From positions 372,001 through 436,000 of the forward strand of contig JAACJP010000020.1 of the NCBI GenBank assembly GCA_013368375.1: a DNA stretch of 64,000 bases, given 5' to 3'. The translations under genes were made by a program, and so were the position numbers. Source of the stretch: Tricholomella constricta. Taxonomy: Eukaryota > Basidiomycota > Agaricomycetes > Agaricales > Lyophyllaceae. Position 1 is the stretch's first letter, and each line of letters opens with the position of its first letter. A model generated the notes under the pieces. That model worked only from the letters and a program-made list of their open reading frames with translations, was not told the origin of the DNA and searched no databases. Shown here in pieces: positions 25,258 through 36,500 of the stretch.

Positions 25258-25650
25258 GACAGAAAAAGTGAAAATGAGTTGGGCGCCAATGCATTGCGAC
25301 ACCTGCAAGGTTGAGGCTAAGGAGGAGCGGTGCTCGCACACCAAACCATGAGCCGCCATTCTGGCCTGTCAGGCAGATAGGATTCTGACCACCAAGCCTG
25401 AGCTGCGAGCCCCGACCAATCCCTACATTGAGGACAACTCTGATGCTGACAAGTTCCTCCCTTACACTCCAATCATAGAGGAACCCAATCCAGAGTCAGA
25501 CAACTTCTTTGTGAAGACCTTCCTGAACGGCGATCTTCGGAGTGGAGCTGAGTCGCACTGGCAAAGGGGAATCTAAAGTTAGATTATGTACAGTAACGAA
25601 GGTAGCTATGGCTTACGTGGCAAAGGGGAATCCAAAGAGAATACAGTCGA
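25258..25650 (+). mobile_element. Ty3 pol fragment joined to an inverted LTR fragment
   Basis: From about 25273 the plus strand reads MSWAPMHCDTCKVEAKEE, then ELRAPTNPYIEDNSDADKFL and PYTPIIEEPNPESDNFF with an internal TGA. This matches, with substitutions, the stretch after the protease of the outer chromovirus (SRCPMQCDTCK, LRAPTNPYVEDD, LPYTPILEEPDPES). gag is missing. At about 25548 the fragment switches abruptly to LTR sequence in the opposite orientation (GTCGCACTGGCAAAGGGG). Confidence 0.75.
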
Positions 25651-25950
25651 AGCTGTCATAACCCATAGCTGTCATAACCCATAATCTACGATAACTCATA
25701 GGTTTGGGCCATCCACAGACTTCGTTCACAGGAGGTTTTGTGAAACATCCCATATCCCATAATCCATAGCTCTTCGTAGATATTATAACCCATAAAAATC
25801 ACCATTTCACTTAAAATTGACCCTCAGGGTTCAATTTGAAGGCGAAGATGTCTTGGCGAGCTCTCAAGAAGACCATGAATGGTAATTAACGACGTCAGGG
25901 TCTACTCTAATATCTTAAATTCCGGTCACCTTGTCATGGTGGCACAACCT

Positions 25951-26945
25951 CAAATGTCAACAAAAGCTACTCTGAAAATGGGCCTCATCAAGCTTCAAGA
26001 GCAAGTAAAGACTCATCGAGAATCTCTCCTGGAGCACCTACATGAGAAAAAGCCGATCTCTGATGCCGATGAGCAGTGGTTAGACCATGAAGAGAATTTG
26101 GTTGATGAGGAGAAGGTTCTTGAAGTCCCCAAGAATGCCTCTGACTATAAACGCAGGCTGGAACGACTGAATACTCAGGATAAGACTCTTGTTGAAAAGC
26201 TCAAAGAGCTTGGAGAAGGGATTGCGAAGAAAGCTGCAGGAAACAAACAAAAGTGTACGTCACAACTTACAGCTGTTATAGAAACATGTGCAGACAAGGT
26301 TTTATTTTTACAAGCCCAGAAAACCAAAAGGTCGTTCTCCAAGCAGAGAAGAAGAAAGCACCACCAGTTTTCACCAAGAAAGAGAATGCAACTGTCAAGC
26401 AGAAGGTTGAGATCTTTGATTGGCATCATGCTCAGGGAGCAAAGTTCAGTCAAGGAAAGACTGCCGCACACTGGGACCAGACATATCCCAATCTCTGCAT
26501 GAACAACCTCTTGTATCAGCATGGCTAAAGGACGAGGATAAAATACGCAAGCAATACACCAAGGAGCAGTCACGGGGGCAGGAAGGAAACATCAAGCACA
26601 TGAAACAGACAGAACATCCTGAGATTAAAAAGATGCCCAAGCTCTGGGTCCAAAAGGCAATGTCAGATGAACTCCATGTCAATGGCAAAATCCTAAGGCA
26701 GAAATGGACTCGGTTTGCAGATATGAAATGCATACCAAAGGATGAGAGGCTCGAATTGAGTGATGATGGCTGGCAGCATTGAAGAAGCGATGTGATTTAT
26801 GGAACCTCAAGCACCATGGAGAGGCCACTTCAGTGGACTCTAACGAGATCAAGTATGAGCAACAGCACCTACGTGACCTCATTGCAAGGTATAATTATCA
26901 GCTGCAGGATATCTTCAATATGGATGAGACTGGTCATTTTTTCCT
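25951..26945 (+). pseudogene. Pogo/Tigger-type DDE transposase, broken and 3' truncated
   Basis: N-terminal coiled region (ISDADEQWLDHEENLVDEE), helix-turn-helix DNA-binding part (KQKVEIFDWHHAQGAKFSQG..AAHWDQTYPN, LVSAWLKDEDKIRKQY), second HTH (HVNGKILRQKWTRFAD), then the beginning of the DDE domain at DIFNMDETG. Frame changes occur near 26490 (YPNL to HEQPLVSAWL) and near 26770 (DDGW to LAALKKRCDLW). The coding match stops right after the first catalytic Asp, so the enzyme is dead. Confidence 0.75.
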
Positions 26946-27180
26946 TGAAGTACTCTGTTCCCTTTTCCATCTATAACATTACTCATATATACATATTCTC
27001 TCCCCTACTTACAATTGTTACATTCTGATCCCTGCGAGGTACTTTACCTGAGTTGCTGATGTAACGTAGTCAGGAATTCAATCTCATTTACCCGTTGTTG
27101 GGGTGCCCAGAGACCCCTTTTTTGTACTGGCCATGACAATTCTGTTTTCTATCTAATAAACTCGATTACAGGTAAGATGC
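26946..27180. other. Unassigned AT-rich spacer in the transposon graveyard
   Basis: Follows the break in the pogo relic. Contains pyrimidine-rich stretches and no coding match that I recognise; it may be a piece of another element. Confidence 0.3.
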
Positions 27181-28281
27181 AATAGTTACTGGCATTTAGG
27201 GGCAGCACAGGGTACAACCAGTGAATGGAGATGACTCCCCAAGTACATCCAAGAATTTGGAGGGAGATTACCAGCCAGTGTATCGGCCCTCAAACAACAA
27301 CACAATGCGGCCCTCAAGCACCGCTGGGGAGAACGATAGCAGAAGTACCCTTGTTACAACAAATACGCGGCCTTCAAAGAAGGCCTCCCCTTTCACAACT
27401 TTTGCCACGCGACAGAGAGCCTCACAAGGCAGCAGTACAGTCTGATAGTGCAGCTTCGAACTGGACACGCCTCAAACACCTGCACAGGCTCATGGTCATC
27501 GACAGCCCCAAATGTCAGTACTGCCCGGACAACGAGGAAACACTACGACACTTCCTGTACCAATGCAGCAACTACCGCCATGCCTGGATTGACATGACTG
27601 CAAAGCTTGGAAGAGACGCCTATGCCGCCGACACCCTCTACAGCACGAAGAAGGGTATCAAGGCCCTATTACAATATATAGTGGACACAGAATGCTTGAA
27701 GGACACATTCAGTGATGTTACCCCCTATAATCTCAGTGACGACGATAAGGATGACCCCGCACTGCGCACAGACAGACCTTGACCCATTCAGCGATGCAGC
27801 GAATGAAGACGGCGAGGGCGAATAAACTTCAAACACACCTCAAAGCTCGACCGACGGGAAGGCACAAAAGGACAGGTATAAGAGGAGGAAGGGGTCCCGG
27901 AATGGGGGTCATTCGACCTGCCAGGGAATTACTTACTAACTTCTCTCCTGTTAGCTACTGTTTCAGTGGTCCGCCTTCTCGTGAACGTCCCCTTCGGGGG
28001 CCGTGCACATTGCCAGCTGACCCATGCTACACCAGAAACTCACAAGTGGGACTAGAAACGGTACATCTCACAAGTCAGAGGGAGGTGTCTAAAACAGGGC
28101 CACTGGGCTCTGAGCAGTCGGGGGGCGTCGAGGATGGCCCGTCGACTTGCACATTCACTACCTCAGCAGGTGCAGGATTAGGGGGCAAAGGGGCTCCTTA
28201 TTATGTACATAGTATTGTAAGGACCGACATAAGGTTTCCACTAGCGGTCATTAAACAGGGATTCTAAATAATAATAATAAA
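27181..28281 (+). mobile_element. 5'-truncated LINE (non-LTR retrotransposon) 3' end
   Basis: Frame fragments read ALKQQHNAALKHRWGER, NFCHATESLTRQQYSLIVQL followed by RTGHA, and KCQYCPDNEETLRHFLYQCS followed by NYRHAW. This is the C-terminal CCHC knuckle (CxxC-x8-H-x4-C) found after the RNase H region of fungal Tad-like LINEs. Stops and frame changes show it is inactive. A 3' region without ORFs follows and ends in a TAA-type tail (AAATAATAATAATAAAAA, 28265-28281), as expected for target-primed insertion. Confidence 0.75.
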
Positions 28282-29085
28282 AAGCATTTGCTCCCACAAG
28301 GAATACTGTCCCCATGGTGTTTTGATATCTTCGTGGACGTGTCCCATATTGGTCATGACCATAGTCGGTGAGAGCTCTATGTTCTCTGTTATACACAATT
28401 AAGAATGCTGATCAGTTTCTTCTGAAGAGAAAAAGGATGCCTGTGCTGCCAACAAGCGCTCAAGCACTATCTTTGAAAGCTCGCTGCAGAGCGTCGTGCA
28501 GAGCAGATACTTAGCTCACCTGGATGAGTTATTTAGTTCGTGCAGGGAGTTGGCTAACATCGCCATTTCGCACCGCGGAATCATCCGAGCATCAATCCCC
28601 AGCTCTTATTCGCCTGTCTCAAGACACGTTGAAATTACCGGAGAAGGACGTAGTGCACCGATTGTATGCAATGGGTACTTCAAATCAGATCTGGTCCCCG
28701 ACACTGTCTGTCAGCGTGTTCCGATTCGGAGTTGGTACAATCAGCATTCTGTCGAGAGGCCAGGAAGTGACACAGCATAGACGCGCTCAATACAACCTTC
28801 CTTTAGTAGATTATTCATTTGTCATTGTAGGGACAAGCCAATTGACGGGGATGAGGTTTGGACACCAGGGTCCATTCCATTCTACGGTACCAGCATTATG
28901 GCAGGGGCTGCAGCAGAGGATAGTGATAGCAAGGGGGGGAGAAGGGGGGAGGGGCAAAATGCAAGGTGTAGGATCGGTGAAGTTGTTGTTGTCGTTGTTG
29001 TTGGGAAAAAATACGGGAGAGTAGTGTTTGCTTTTGTTCGTCCGGTGGTAACATACGTAAAACGTAACAGGACAAGAAACGACGA
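28282..29085. other. No gene recognised
   Basis: A plus-strand frame at 28524-28850 (LIRLSQDTLKLPEKDVVHRL) is moderately protein-like but lacks a recognisable domain. Otherwise spacer between the LINE and COX5. Confidence 0.4.
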
Positions 29086-29828
29086 CTCTACTTGCTTTGC
29101 ACAAATCCTTTGCCCGTGTAGCCCTCCGACGAGACACCTGGCACAGGCGCGAGTGTGGTGAGGTGAGGCGGCGTTCTCCAGAAGGAGGAAGGAAGGACGG
29201 GGGCTTACCGGTGATGGGGTTTATCTTCATCTCGCGCGCACGCTCGTTGGAGGCCTCCTCCCACTCTTTTGTGAGCGTCTTCGGTGCCGGCGGTGCTGCA
29301 CACAAACATCAGCAAGCGGGATCATAAAGCAGAAGGTAGGGGCACGGCACGGCACGCACCGAGGGCACGGGTGGTCGCGTAGAGTGCTCCGCCGGCAGCG
29401 ACGAGGGCAGCTGTCCAGAACAAGACCTTGACGGCGTCGCCGGGCTGGCTCGTTGGTGTGCGAGGGCCGTGCGGTCCAAACGCCACGTAGTACGCTGGGG
29501 GAATTTGGGTAGGGTCAAGGTGTCAGCACGGCTGTTTCGCTCCCGACACGGAAACGGCAGGGAGACGGAACGCACCGGCCTTTTTCTCGTCGATGGACAG
29601 AGTGGTCCAGTCCTTCTTCTGGATCTCCTCCAGCTGCTCCTGCACGGAGAGCTTTTCCTCACTGGAGAGCTTCGCCCACTGGGCCTCGACGTTGGAGAGG
29701 GGGATGGGGGCGACCTTGGAGGTGGAGGAGGCGGCGGGGGCGACGTGGGAGGGGTTGGCGGTGGTGGCGAGGCAGCGGACGGCGCGGGTTGGGGCACGGT
29801 GGCGCGCCAGGCGGAGAGCAGCTTGCAT
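29086..29828 (-). CDS. COX5: Cytochrome c oxidase subunit IV family (yeast Cox5)
   Basis: Starts MQAALRLARHRAPTRAVRCL, an Arg-rich mitochondrial presequence without acidic residues. The matrix part PLSNVEAQWAKLSSEEKLSV..EIQKKDWTTLSIDEKKA is characteristic of the family. Next comes YYVAFGPHGPRTPTSQPGD, one inner-membrane helix (VLFWTAALVAAGGALYATT), then KTLTKEWEEASNERAREMKI. The last exon ends GVSSEGYTGKGFVQSK, TAG 29086-29088, like the ...GYTGKGxVQS tail of fungal homologues. Four exons with short introns. Nuclear-encoded subunit of complex IV in the respiratory chain. Confidence 0.93.
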
Positions 29829-30159
29829 CGCGGATATAGCTCAGGAGAATGAATTAGTGGAAAGGGATTTTGTGGAAGTTGGGTGAGCGGGAAAGAAAAA
29901 GAAGGACAAACACGTCGGCGTTCGGATCCACCCGGGATTCGCCAGGACTCGCTTTCGGCCTATCGCCTTGCCTCAATGATTACTTTACTCACGCTCGTAG
30001 CCGTAGTCTGGGCATCGGGGCTGGACTCCGCTCTTACTACCATACTACATCTCTCATTCGCGCTCTTCAGTACGTATCGTGGTACAAGTAATCGGCTTTC
30101 GCTAGGTAAATGAAACGACGAGGAATATGTATACATCGGGTCACAAGCATCGCACAAGC

Positions 30160-31511
30160 TCAGGCGGCGGCATCGGTTGCACCAACTCCGGGGCAATCAC
30201 GGGAGAGGTGGCTAGAGCAACGGGATCAGCAACCCCATTATCGCTGAATGAAGAAAACGCTCACCCTTCAGCACCGCAGGTGTAACAAGCACGTTTCTGA
30301 GCCTGGGTACAATCCCTGCTGATGTGGCCCTAGAGCACAAAATAAATTCAACATCGATCCTCCATAGCCAACACCTATCATTGCTTACCACGCCGTTGCA
30401 GTTGTAGCACTTGGCGCCCTGGACACAGTCGCGGGACAAATGGCCAACGCCTCCGCAAGTGTAGCTGGCGACGCCCCGGTCATCAGTTCATCATCATCCA
30501 CGCCACCGATGGGAAGAGAAAGAACGCACCAAGTCTTCTGAGCGCCTCCGCCGCCGCTGAATCCACCTCCGTAGCTGCCGCCAGCAGCGGGGTCCGTGCA
30601 CGCACGCGCGATGTGGCCGATCTTGCCGCAGCGGTAGCACTCGGTGTTCCCACCGGAGAATCCAGTGGCTGAGGTATCGGGGCAATCACGCGACTAACGT
30701 ACAAGCAGGTCAGATTCTCGCCGGGATGTGGTGGGTGGGAGCCTCTGGTAGAACGTACGATATGGCCCTCCTGGCCGCACTTGTAGCACGATTTGGGCTT
30801 GGCCTCCATCGAGCAGTCGCGGGAAACGTGTCCCTCTGCGCCGCCTATCGCGGGTATATACCATCAAGACCCGCTTTTTAGATAAGATGGACGGGCAAAC
30901 TCACAGTTGTAGCTGGGCAGAACAAAGAGATCGTGATGTCAGTACTTCCACGATAAAGGCAACATGAACACGAGGGCAAGGAATGGGTGTTTACCATGTA
31001 GGGGTACCGGCCTTGGGGCAGTTAGCAGCTTGGTGGCCGACTGAATAGCGCAAAGGTCAGGGCAGTTGCGAGGAGTTGTACGGTTCGAGATGCGCGTGTG
31101 GACGATTCACAAGGGAGTATATTGGCACGAGCACGGGCACGGGCACGGACGCGATTGCGGGTGCGAGTGCACATGTTCATGTTTTCGATATCGATATTAC
31201 GAACCAAACACACCACCATCATCCCCGGATAGATAGATGGAGTATGGACGACGACGACGAAGGATTTCGGATAGGGGGAGGGAGGAGGGGGGAAAAAAAG
31301 CAGCGGCCCGTCAGCACCGCACCACACACGACACACGCACGAGACGAGAAAGCGAAGGAAGCGTAACTAGTCTTTGTAAGAAAAATGGCCAAAAAACCAT
31401 CCTCCCTACGCCAACAAGCACTGGCTATTCCAGGGGAATACTGGGGAGGGTAAGAAATTCGAGACACCACGCACAGCCTCCACAGTTAAAGCATCCACGG
31501 GCACCAGACAT
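30160..31511 (-). CDS. GIS2: CCHC zinc-knuckle nucleic-acid binding protein (Gis2/CNBP)
   Basis: Starts MSGARGCFNCGG (ATG 31509-31511). Seven CCHC knuckles are read across exons: CFNCGG-GHQAANC, CYNCGAEGHVSRDC, CYKCGQEGHI-SRDC, CYRCGKIGHIARAC, CFTCGGVGHLSRDC, CYNCNGVGHISRDC and CYTCGAEGHLSRDC, with a Gly-rich linker (GGSYGGGFSGGGG). It ends GVGATDAAA, TGA 30160-30162. Seven knuckles is the count in yeast Gis2. The family binds G-rich single-stranded RNA/DNA and acts on translation and stress granules. Introns repeatedly split knuckles. The first intron (about 31040-31476) is several times longer than any other in the gene and contains ACGGGC repeats. Confidence 0.93.
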
Positions 31512-31930
31512 TTTTGGATCGGTTCAGGAGATGTAAAGTTGACGAAAAGGTGCGATCTGCGGGAACAACAACAACCAAATCAGCGTGTTGCACTTGGATT
31601 TTGGAGGACGCGATCGGGAAAACGCACTGTTTTGGTGGATGGAGGAAGAGAGACAAAACTGAATGCGGCCGCGAGCGATGGAAAAAAAATTATGAGGCGT
31701 CGCGTTACGTAACGCCTTAGTCACGGCTTGGCTTGGCTGAATCCTGGGCGGATCCACAGAACGCGTTCAAAGGGGCGTGCCCCCTCCTCATGTCGCCGTT
31801 CCCACCACAAATTTATCTCTACAATACAGATGACTCGACCTGAGTCGGCGGGTATGCATGAGGCGCTAAGCGTGTAGCGTGCCCGCCGAGCCTGCGTACA
31901 AGAGAATATACTGTCACCGCTGAAGTATAC

Positions 31931-33199
31931 TTAGAGCCCCTTTTGATCCCCGTCCGATTTACTCGTCTCCTTATCCTTCTCCTTCCCGTCCTTCTCAGCC
32001 CCCTTCTTCTCCTTCTCCTTCTCTTTCTCCTTCTCCTTCCCCTCTTCAAGCTCCGCCCGCCCGATCGTCGACTTGTTATCCACCAGGCCATGCAGCGCAA
32101 TCACCGCGCGGAGCAAGCTGCTAAGATACACCACCAACATCTGGTCGTTCGTGCTCGTCGCAAAGCTCTGCGTCGTCGCCGCGTCCGACAGGTCCGGGAG
32201 CAGGTTCAACGCGTCCTGCAGGTGGTACACGATCTGGTGATTCACCGGCATCGTCCCCGCCGCCACGTCCACGAGGTACTTTTGGACGTCTCCCAGCCGC
32301 GACTGCAGCCCCCGCAGCGACGCCAGCTGCTCCGACACCCGCGTCGCCAGCGTCGTCGTTGTCGAGTCCTTGATGTCCCGCAGCAAGTGCTCCACTCCGA
32401 TCTCCTCGGCCTCTTCGGCCTCGATGGCGGACGGAACGTGCAGGAAGGTTTTTCGTGTTTCCGTGCCGTCCTATATGTACACGATGTGTAAATATACCAA
32501 AAGAATGTCAAAGGGGAAAGGCTGGGACGTACGTCTTTGATCTCCTCGACAGCAAAGTAAGCGTCCGTCGGGATACCGACAGTTTGTGGCCGCACATCCA
32601 CAATGACCATCACCGGCCGTGCCACGAACCGTTTAAACAACTCATTAATCTCCTGGTCCGACGCCCGCATCTTCGGTCCCGTGTGATACCACCCTATCAT
32701 CCGTTCCCGAGCTACGATTCGCCCAGCCCATCATCAGCCTTTACCGCAACGACCGCAGACAGATAGACAGCGGCATCGCAGCCAGACGCACCGTTGACCT
32801 TCTTGAACATCTCGTACATGCCCTCAATGTAGTTGTGGTCAAGGAACCACGTCTTGCTGTCCTTCTCGTCCTCCTCGAACGGGATGCCGAACGAGTTGGC
32901 GACGTTCACGGTCTTGCCGTTGTCCTGCCCAAGCAGCACGCCGATGACGCGCTTATGCGAATTGCGCATGATGGACCGGGCATGGTGGTCCGCGACCGAG
33001 AGTAGGACCAACGGGTGGACGACTGGAATTTACACAAAAGAGCCTATTTTTGAGTACTTGGCTCTTCGGGAAAGGCTGACTTGGGAAGAGAAAACGTACT
33101 GACGGTCGTGGCTGCGAGCGCTGTTAGCTGGAAACATAGTCAGATTATGCGAATGGGCGAGGTTTTGAGGCGCACCTGTTCTGTTGTCGTTGCGACCAT
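31931..33199 (-). CDS. RPN8: 26S proteasome regulatory subunit Rpn8 (MPN domain)
   Basis: Starts MVATTTEQ, then a short second exon LTALAATT, then [17 protein letters not shown] and the MPN core [40 protein letters not shown] and [20 protein letters not shown]. The metal-binding HxH of the JAMM motif is absent, as expected for Rpn8 (the inactive partner of Rpn11). The C-terminal helices ([39 protein letters not shown]) fit too. It ends in a long Lys/Glu tail ([20 protein letters not shown]), stop 31931-31933. A lid subunit that scaffolds Rpn11 deubiquitinase. Confidence 0.95.
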
Positions 33200-33595
33200 G
33201 GTGGAGGAGGGGAAGGGACGATGATGGTGTGCAAGTGCTCTTCGCGCTTCTGGAGGACGCGTACGTTGTTTGGGCTTGTTGTCCGACGCCTTGTGCCTCA
33301 TTGAGAGATCACGGAAATCCTTCAATGACATGTCCTTTTCGAGTCCCTTCGTCCGTACAAGATTGCCGGGCCCTCGCCCTAGGCCTTCTTCTCCATCATA
33401 GGTTGCAAATAACGGGTACCCATCCGACAACTCATCAAATTTAACTCCCTCGCCCGTGCCATCGCGCGAATGATGAGTCGATGTCGCTTTCACAAACAAT
33501 CACTCATATTACATGCTGTCGTAACATGGGAAACAAGCAGAGCGACACGCAGGCCGGAAAAGAAAACATGTCCATACAGCAGCGACAGCCCAGAA

Positions 33596-36500
33596 TCACT
33601 TTCTTTTCTTCTTGACCTTGGCATTGAAATCGACAACCTGTCGGAGACCAGCTAGAGAGTGAGAAAGAGTTTCCGTAAGGCCTGCGAACAGTCACAACTC
33701 CTCACCTTCTTCTGTACGACGACAACGTGCGTCTCAGGCACCGGACGCGAAGCAGTACCACGCTGTACACGCAATCGACGACCAGTAAGTCAGCAATTCA
33801 AGAGGAGATTTTAGGAAAGGGAGCATCAGTTAAATGAAAATAGAGCTACCAAGCGCCGAGCATGAGAGGAGCCTGCGGTCTGTGGCTTCGGAGGCGACGC
33901 CGTCCGTTCCCTCTTCCCGAGAACGGACGCAGACATCTCCGAGAGGGGGATATCATCCTCCGAATCCGATTCTCCTAGGCTAGAAAACGTGTCAAATGCA
34001 CGGACGGTGCTCTTTGGAGCCTGCGGTTTTGGGACGCCCCTGGTCTTCGCGGGGTCCTCTTTTGCTGCCAAACCTAGAGCTGCATCTTGAGATGGGGCAC
34101 CCCCTCTGACGAAGGCGGAACCAGACGAAGTACAATGACCTGGTGCATTATTATCAGCGGTGGTTATAATCGGCGGGCCTGCGGTCGCGGAGGTCATCGT
34201 TATATCGGTCGCTGAATTTGCGGCGGCGGGGGGGTCGGCGATCGGTACCTGTAATTACAGAGGACCATTTCAGCCTCTAATGACTGAAAGAGAGAGGAAT
34301 GATAAACTGTTACGTGGGAGTTGGACACGTCCGGGCTCGATGTCATCCATGCGTTGAGGTCGATCATAGACTTAGACGTGGCACCGGAATCTTTATCTCT
34401 CTGCTTGAGGAGGCGAGCGAGCGTTGACTCAAGCTCGCGAATCTTAGCTTGCAGCTTGACGATCATGTTTTCGCGCTGTTTGTCCAGAGAGATCAGCAAT
34501 TCGAGGCTGAGAAGGAATAAAAGCGGTTACACAACGCAGTTCATTATCCTTCGCGACGTCCTCTTGTTCATGCAAAGAGCTAGAGAGCTTCATCAACCAG
34601 TCCACGAAGTCTCTCTCATCATCCGCCTGATTTAAAGAAAAAGTCAACATCGAGATCCGACAGTCTCTGAATTTGGTATACGTACCAAGTCATTTGCCTC
34701 ATACCTCAGCCTCAGATTTCCCGCCCTCTCCATCAACTGGCGATTTACGCCCTTGAGCTGCTCCACTTGCTCCGCAAGCTCCCGTACCCGTTCAGCTTCA
34801 ACGCTCTTCCCCTCTATTACATTCCTCGACTTCTCCTCCTCCAAACGCACGATTCTCTGCTCGAGCTTCTCCACCAGGTCCACAAGCTTCGCAGTGCGGT
34901 CTGCCTCCAGAGCTCGCTTCTCCGCAGATTCTACGAGCCTTTTATTCTCCTCGCTCTGCTCCAGCCTTTTCTCCCAATCGAGCGAAACGTTGATAAGGGC
35001 CGCACGTCCTTCCAGCAGATCCTGCCGCGCATCGGCCAAGGCAGCCTGCGTAGAAACGAGCGCCGCTTCGAGTTTCGTATTCGCATTCTGATCCCAGGCG
35101 GCTATGTTAGTACGACACTGAGCGACAGACACAGAAATTAACCTGCAGCTCCCGAGAATGTTCTTCCGCCTTCTTGAGTGAGATAGCTTGTGCATTGAAC
35201 TGTTCTTGAAGTTTCTAGATGGTACGGACGGGTCCGACAATGGGCAAAGTTCTGCTTGCCAAAGTCATGTACGCACCACTAACTGAATTTCCGCCTGTCG
35301 CAATCTGAGATAGTAAGGATCTCATTGAGTCGAAAGGATTATTCGGACGGTTAAAGAAGCGCACTCTTTTGACTTCTGCCTAGCATCCTCATTCACCGCT
35401 GCGAGTTGCTCAGTTTTCCCTTTTACTGCGCTTCGAGCCTGTCCCAGCGCCGCTTCAGATACCTGCAACCGTTCCTGAGCATTTATCAGCATAAAACTAA
35501 GACTGTAAAACGAAAACAGACCTGCAGCTTCCCACTTTGCTCTTTAGTCAGACTCCGTGTAATTGCCTGTGCGTCGAAGCGCTCTTGAAGTATCTATCCC
35601 ACACGCATGCACAGGCAAAAAGTCATGGTCAGCTTCCGTCTGCGTATGAAGGGGATCAGAGGAAGGTGGAAGCAGGACTCACTGCCATCTGGAGCTCGGC
35701 CAGGCGTCGTCTATGTACACCCGTCAAGATCAGCACGTCCAAACAGGAGGATAAATGGAATACGCACGCTTCTTCCGCCTCCATCACCTCCTTCTTTACC
35801 CCTGCAAGTTCCGTGTCGAAAGCCTCACGCTGAGACTTCGCCCCCGTAGCTTGAACTTGTATCATCTCGGTCATAGAAGTCTGTGAATCTAAGAGCCTGT
35901 AATGCAACATTGAGAAACGCGATTAGTTAGCCGAGGTGGAGAGAGAACACGTACTGTGCCTGGAGAGCGGCATTCTCGGACTTGAATACTGCGCATCCGG
36001 TCTCAAGCTGGAGAAGGGTGGTCTGCGCAGCTCTCAGGTCAGCAGTCGTCCTGAAATGGCGTCAGGATCAAGCACGCAAAAATAAACCGAGACTGGGTCG
36101 AATATACCTGGAAAGCGACTCCTCGAGGCTCGTCGTCTTGCCCAGCAGGTCTTCCACGCGCAGCTCGAGTAAACATTTTCTATGCCCGATCAACAGTGAT
36201 CAGCACCGCCGAACAAGCAGGAACAGCGGATCAAGGGGAGGTACGCACGCGTCTTTGCAGTCACGCAGCACGTTGAGTTCTGTGTCCATGGCTTCGATCC
36301 TACATCGCAGAGCGCATATCAGCGATCTCCAACCAAAATGACATGGAGCAAGGGAGCGCACTGCGCATGAGCGACGCCAAGCCGTGACTCCAGCATTGCC
36401 GCCTCCGCCAGCGCAGTGATCGTTTCCCGCTCCCGTATTATGAGCCGCTCGAGCAGCGACTCCATCTTATCCGCTGCATACCCGACAGATGAATCTCAGT

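Noticed and set aside
31943..32491. 182-codon plus-strand ORF rich in Leu/Arg
   Set aside because: Antisense of the Rpn8 Lys/Glu tail.
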